From the NCBI RefSeq assembly GCF_025264685.1, contig NZ_CP073721.1, forward strand, positions 3,401,001-3,465,000: DNA of 64,000 bases, read 5' to 3'. The notes beneath the pieces were generated by a model. It saw only the letters and a list, made by a program, of their open reading frames with translations. It was not told where the DNA came from and ran no database searches. The translations under genes were made by a program, and so were the position numbers. Positions 61,142-64,000 of the stretch are shown here, in pieces. The stretch comes from Dactylosporangium roseum (lineage in GTDB: Bacteria; Actinomycetota; Actinomycetes; Mycobacteriales; Micromonosporaceae). Every line of letters starts with the position of its first letter. Within the stretch, counting starts at the first letter, position 1.

Positions 61142-61653
61142 CACTCCTTCGGCCGGAGGCGGCCCCTTGCCGCTCCGGTGGTCGGGTGCGCCGGCCCGGT
61201 GCCGGGCACCAACGTGTAGAGGCCGTCCTCGTCGCACGGGATGAACCCGGCGGCCTCCCAGAAGCCCACGGCCTGGGCGTTGCGCTCGCTGGGCACGAAG
61301 CGCCCGGTCAGCGCGGCGCAGCCGGCCTCCCGGGCGCGGCCGACGATCCAATCGACGATCGCGAACTCGACGCCCTGCGCCTCGGCGGCGGCGTCGAGGA
61401 CCAGGTTGAGCACCCACCACACCCGGCCGCGGCGGCGGATCCAGGCGGCGCCGGCGAGCGCGCCGCCGGGCAGCGTGAACGCGGCGACCAGGTGGCCCGG
61501 GTCGGCGCTCATCGCGACGGTGGTGCCCTCGTCCAGGCGGGCGCCGGTGAGGTTGAACCGGCCGGCCCCCGCGGCGAGCCGGACCACGCCGGGCACGTCG
61601 GCCGGGCTGACGAGCCGGGCCGTCAGGCGGGGCCGCCCGAGGGTGGCAGTCAT
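61141..61653 (-). CDS. GNAT-family N-acetyltransferase
   Basis: 170 residues. VWWVLNLVLDAAAEAQGVEF, AIVDWIVGRAREAGCAALTG and FVPSERNAQAVGFWEAAGFI fit the acetyl-CoA loop and the last strands of GNAT. In the operon it precedes the N-hydroxylase. It may protect an amine or a hydrazine by acylation, or provide self-resistance (inference). Confidence 0.78.
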   Translation of the reverse strand: MTATLGRPRLTARLVSPADVPGVVRLAAGAGRFNLTGARLDEGTTVAMSADPGHLVAAFTLPGGALAGAAWIRRRGRVWWVLNLVLDAAAEAQGVEFAIVDWIVGRAREAGCAALTGRFVPSERNAQAVGFWEAAGFIPCDEDGLYTLVPGTGPAHPTTGAARGRLRPKE

Positions 61654-61659
61654 GGCCGG

Positions 61660-62301
61660 CTACAGCTCGACCAGGGTGCAGTACCAGCGGTTCCCGCCGG
61701 CCGACCCGGTGATGGCGACCAGGTCGCCGGGCTCCAGGGCGGGGTCGTCGAGCCACCGGCCGAGGACGGTGAGCGGGTCCGGGTCGGCGCGGTGCACGAC
61801 CCGGGCCAGGTCGACCCGGCGCGCCCCGGCCCGCCGGCAGGCGCGCTCGACGACCTCGACGATCCGGGCGTCGTGCTCGTCGCCGGCCGCGACGCCGGCC
61901 GCCGTGAACTCCTCGGTCGCCAGCCACCGGCCGCGGGGGTGCCAGCGGCGCAGGATCACCGCGGCGGGCGGCTCGGCGCCGTCCGCCTCCGTGGTGAACA
62001 GCACCGTCTGCACCTCGGGCTGCAGGACGAGTTGGCCGGCGATGATGCCCAGCCCGGTGGCGTCCTCGGTGAGCACCAGCGTCCGCGCCTCCCGGACCCG
62101 CAGCGCCCCGGCCAGCCCCGCGGCGGGGTCGGGCCGGCGCCGGCCGTGACCGTGGCCGGCGACCACGAGCAGGTCCAGGTCGGCCGCGTCGAGCACGGCC
62201 CGGGCCAGCGCGGCGCGGGCGGCCCCGGCGACCGGCTCCGGCTCGGTGCCGGCGGCGCGGCCGTAGCCCGCGATGCCGAACTCGACGACCGGTGAGCTCA
62301 T
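61660..62301 (-). CDS. KAS III/thiolase-fold-like protein, shortened, without catalytic Cys
   Basis: 213 residues, against about 330 for FabH. ADLDLLVVAGHGH, LTEDATGLGIIAGQLVLQPE, TVLFTTEADGAEPPAAVILR and the ending EPGDLVAITGSAGGNRWYCT resemble the thiolase-fold halves of KAS III. The active-site Cys position appears to be occupied by DAT, and the cap region is missing. It may be a non-catalytic or repurposed member. ATG 62301 begins the minus operon, about 220 bases after a StrR-like box. Confidence 0.55.
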   Translation of the reverse strand: MSSPVVEFGIAGYGRAAGTEPEPVAGAARAALARAVLDAADLDLLVVAGHGHGRRRPDPAAGLAGALRVREARTLVLTEDATGLGIIAGQLVLQPEVQTVLFTTEADGAEPPAAVILRRWHPRGRWLATEEFTAAGVAAGDEHDARIVEVVERACRRAGARRVDLARVVHRADPDPLTVLGRWLDDPALEPGDLVAITGSAGGNRWYCTLVEL

Positions 62302-62400
62302 CGCTTTCCCCTCCCTGGCCCGTGTCCGGGCAGCACGCATCGGCCGCTCGGCGGGCACGGGCCGGCCCAGCGGTGGGACGTTTGGTTGGTGGCGCCGGCG

Positions 62401-62425
62401 GGCGCGGACTCGAGTGGTCCGCGCC
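62401..62425. other. Perfect 9-bp stem hairpin in the regulator-operon gap
   Basis: GGCGCGGAC and GTCCGCGCC flank a 7-base loop. It lies between the end of the ParB-like gene and the start of the KAS-like gene. It could end the regulator transcript or act in the leader of the operon mRNA; no T tract follows. Confidence 0.4.
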
Positions 62426-62520
62426 GTCGATGGCGCTCTTCGCCGGCTTGCGCCGCCGGCTTCCGGATGGCATCGTGCCCCAGCCCCGATGCACCGACAA
62501 CCGGCGGCGACACGAACGGC

Positions 62521-62549
62521 GTTCAACTGCGCACGGACCGCAGTTGCGC
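62521..62549. promoter_or_regulatory. StrR-box-like inverted repeat
   Basis: GTTCAACTG, an 11-base spacer, then CAGTTGCGC. This matches the layout of StrR binding sites (GTTCGACTG-N11-CAGTCGAAC), including the exact spacer. The inner arms CAACTG/CAGTTG are perfectly inverted. It lies about 220 bases upstream of the minus operon and directly downstream of the StrR-type regulator gene. Confidence 0.6.
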
Positions 62550-62566
62550 GGTTGCGCCGGTGGCCG

Positions 62567-63604
62567 TCAGGTGCGCGGGTGCAGCTTGTCCTCGAGTTGC
62601 TTGGCGAACTCGAGCCACTCGTTCGCGCAGCGCCGGGCCAGTCCGGCCATGATGTAGCCGCTGTGCGGCGGTACCGCGGCGGCGACGTCCTGCCACTCCT
62701 CCTCGGCGATGACCCGCTGGTAGAGCCAGCGCAGCACACCGCGGCCGGACTCGGCGAAGCGCAGCGAGGGGTCGCGCTCGAGGTTCTGCAGGACGGCGCT
62801 GCGCTCGCTGCTGGACAGCGGGTCGGGCTCGTCCTTCGGGGGCTCGGCCGGTCGCGACCGGCTGTTGGTGCTCTTGCCCTGGTCGCGGCTGCGCCGGCTC
62901 GGCACCGGGTCCTCGCCGCGCAGGAGGCGGTCGCGCACGTCACGGACCGTCGCGGGGGAGATCCCGGCGGCGCGCGCGACCTTGCGTAACGACTGGTTCG
63001 GATCGGCCTCCAGCAGCGAGCCCGCCGCCCGCCGCCCCTCCGCGCTGTCCAGGGGCCGGACCCGCCCGTCCCGCCCGACCCGGGCGGTCTGGCGCACCGG
63101 CCCCAGCAGCCGGCCGCGGATGCCGGCGACCGTGCGGGCCGACAGCCCGGTCGTCGCCGCGATCGCCCGGTCCGACCACGACGGGTGCGTCTCGATGATC
63201 CGGGTCGTGGCCGCCTCGCGGTCCGCGTAGGACAGCGGCAGCCCGTGCGCCACGTTGGCCCGCACCGCCATGACGAATGCGTCGTCGTCGCTGCCGTCGA
63301 AGAAGACGACGTCAATCGTGTCCTGCCCGCGCAGCCGGGCCGCGGCGAGACGGTGCATTCCGTCGATGACCCGCATGCTCGCCCGGTGCACGATGATGGG
63401 CGGTAACGGGCCCTCGGTCTCGGCGAGCAATCGGATCCGCTCCGGGTCCTCACCGACCAGCCGCGGCGAGTGCGCCGGTCGCAGCGCGGCCAGCAGGACC
63501 ACGTGAGCCGCGTGCGGCGGCGGAGGTTCGATCGGGAGCACGTCCTCGTCGGCCCGCCCGAACGGCGAAGCGAGTGACACGGCGTCGTTGTCGTTCTGCC
63601 CCAT
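62567..63604 (-). CDS. ParB-domain transcriptional regulator (StrR-like)
   Basis: 345 residues. The N-terminal ParB/Spo0J-like part (LLAETEGPLPPIIVHRASMR, VIDGMHRLAAARLRGQDTID) is followed by two HTH-like stretches (WSDRAIAATTGLSARTVAGI and SLRKVARAAGISPATVRDVR) and a charged C-terminus. StrR, NovG and Bbr have this layout and activate antibiotic operons. The start at 63604 (MGQNDNDAVSLASP) is chosen because the longer frame upstream is out of character; a G-rich ribosome-binding site precedes it. It probably activates the minus operon through the box at 62521. Confidence 0.85.
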   Translation of the reverse strand: MGQNDNDAVSLASPFGRADEDVLPIEPPPPHAAHVVLLAALRPAHSPRLVGEDPERIRLLAETEGPLPPIIVHRASMRVIDGMHRLAAARLRGQDTIDVVFFDGSDDDAFVMAVRANVAHGLPLSYADREAATTRIIETHPSWSDRAIAATTGLSARTVAGIRGRLLGPVRQTARVGRDGRVRPLDSAEGRRAAGSLLEADPNQSLRKVARAAGISPATVRDVRDRLLRGEDPVPSRRSRDQGKSTNSRSRPAEPPKDEPDPLSSSERSAVLQNLERDPSLRFAESGRGVLRWLYQRVIAEEEWQDVAAAVPPHSGYIMAGLARRCANEWLEFAKQLEDKLHPRT

Positions 63605-63663
63605 CAAATCGGCACCCCCCCAGTAGCATTTGCATATCCCTGTTCGGGTTCTGTCAGGCTCGT

Positions 63664-63683
63664 TTTCGATGTGATTGTCGAAA
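63664..63683. promoter_or_regulatory. Inverted repeat upstream of the regulator gene
   Basis: TTTCGA, 8-base spacer, TCGAAA, about 60 bases before the regulator start. The local DNA is AT-richer than the surroundings, as expected of a promoter. It could be an operator for autoregulation or for another regulator. Confidence 0.4.
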
Positions 63684-64000
63684 CGCCTTCCCGGTACCTG
63701 CATAGCGGCAATTCAAACGCGTTGCTCGCTGCCGCAACCTTTTCCAAAACATCGGCGAAAACCGTTGTGGTGGGAAGGGTAAAGCGTCCGACCAGCCGGG
63801 TCCAGCCGGGTGACGGTGCGTGCGGGGCGGGCTTCGCAACGGTGCGTGAGCGACCGTGCCGCCGGACCCGGCCACTCGCGATCTTCACCGTTTGCGCACG
63901 CCATAGCCCATGGCGGTGGTCGCGGGCTACCCTTCACACCGTTCGTTCGTAGCCGGACGGCCTGTGGACTGGCGCGAGCCGTGCCAGTCCTCGACCGCGT
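63684..64000. other. Non-coding stretch at the right edge
   Basis: Only short overlapping frames with no motif. It probably contains the promoter region of the regulator and marks the right border of the biosynthetic region. Confidence 0.5.

Noticed and set aside
1..64000. CRISPR arrays, tRNA and rRNA genes
   Set aside because: No regularly spaced repeats, no tRNA cloverleaf with CCA-side consensus and no rRNA segments were recognised on reading; tRNAscan-SE and a CRISPR finder would be decisive.

Overview
The window comes from a very GC-rich actinomycete chromosome. Codon third positions are almost all G or C, GTG and TTG starts are common, and gene types such as SigE-family ECF sigma factors, a MEDS-domain/anti-sigma kinase pair, IS1634/ISAs1/IS5 debris and a SARP regulator fit Micromonosporaceae or a related family (inference; no 16S rRNA gene is present).

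Layout. 1-10.2 kb: a HAD-phosphatase end, a PurF paralogue, then a strip of broken genes (IS6 transposase, tyrosine recombinase, LysM, TetR), an aldo/keto reductase, an aldehyde dehydrogenase, a CbpM-like gene with a clpB stub, a cyclic-nucleotide-binding/thioredoxin-reductase-like fusion, formaldehyde dehydrogenase, and decayed MerR, RskA and SigK pieces. 10.3-16.4 kb: a MEDS/STAS protein and an anti-sigma kinase, an IS1634 remnant, and a 1227-residue membrane NACHT NTPase with C-terminal repeats and at least six rare TTA codons. 16.4-25.4 kb: a variable zone with two IS copies (one with exact ends at 20534 and 21480), an interrupted NucA/NucB nuclease, a GNAT, an ECF sigma factor with a membrane partner, a secreted trypsin-like protease and truncated fragments.

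26.2-63.7 kb is a large biosynthetic gene cluster. A SARP regulator (26.9 kb) precedes a plus-strand operon (29.1-48.9 kb) of 17 tightly packed genes, most overlapping by 4 bases. It encodes a C-A-PCP NRPS, a C-PCP-TE NRPS, two stand-alone adenylating enzymes, three free carrier proteins plus three carrier domains, a thioesterase, a phosphopantetheinyl transferase, a ProA-like reductase, an SDR, a TrpB2-like PLP enzyme, a BtrK-like PLP decarboxylase, two acyl-CoA dehydrogenase-like flavoenzymes and two BtrH-like acyltransferases, one fused to a carrier domain. A strong bidirectional terminator ends it. A third adenylation enzyme and a flavin reductase follow as a divergent pair. A minus-strand operon (62.3 to 51.1 kb) holds a KAS III-like protein, a GNAT, a lysine/ornithine N-hydroxylase, a cupin, a MetRS-like protein, two ATP-grasp ligases flanking a dimethylargininase-like enzyme and a small lipocalin-like protein, a solute-binding-protein homologue without a signal peptide, and an MFS exporter. 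A ParB/StrR-type regulator lies upstream, with a StrR-box-like inverted repeat in front of the operon.

How the genes may work together (inference): the N-hydroxylase, cupin and MetRS-like protein are the known parts of the hydrazine synthetase route (N-hydroxylysine plus an amino acid gives an N-N bond). Here cupin and MetRS are separate genes. The carrier-based decarboxylase, dehydrogenases and BtrH-like transferases resemble the way butirosin builds and transfers its amino-acyl side chain. The cluster therefore probably makes an N-N-bond-containing, ATP-grasp- and NRPS-assembled peptide. I do not recognise it as a known product.
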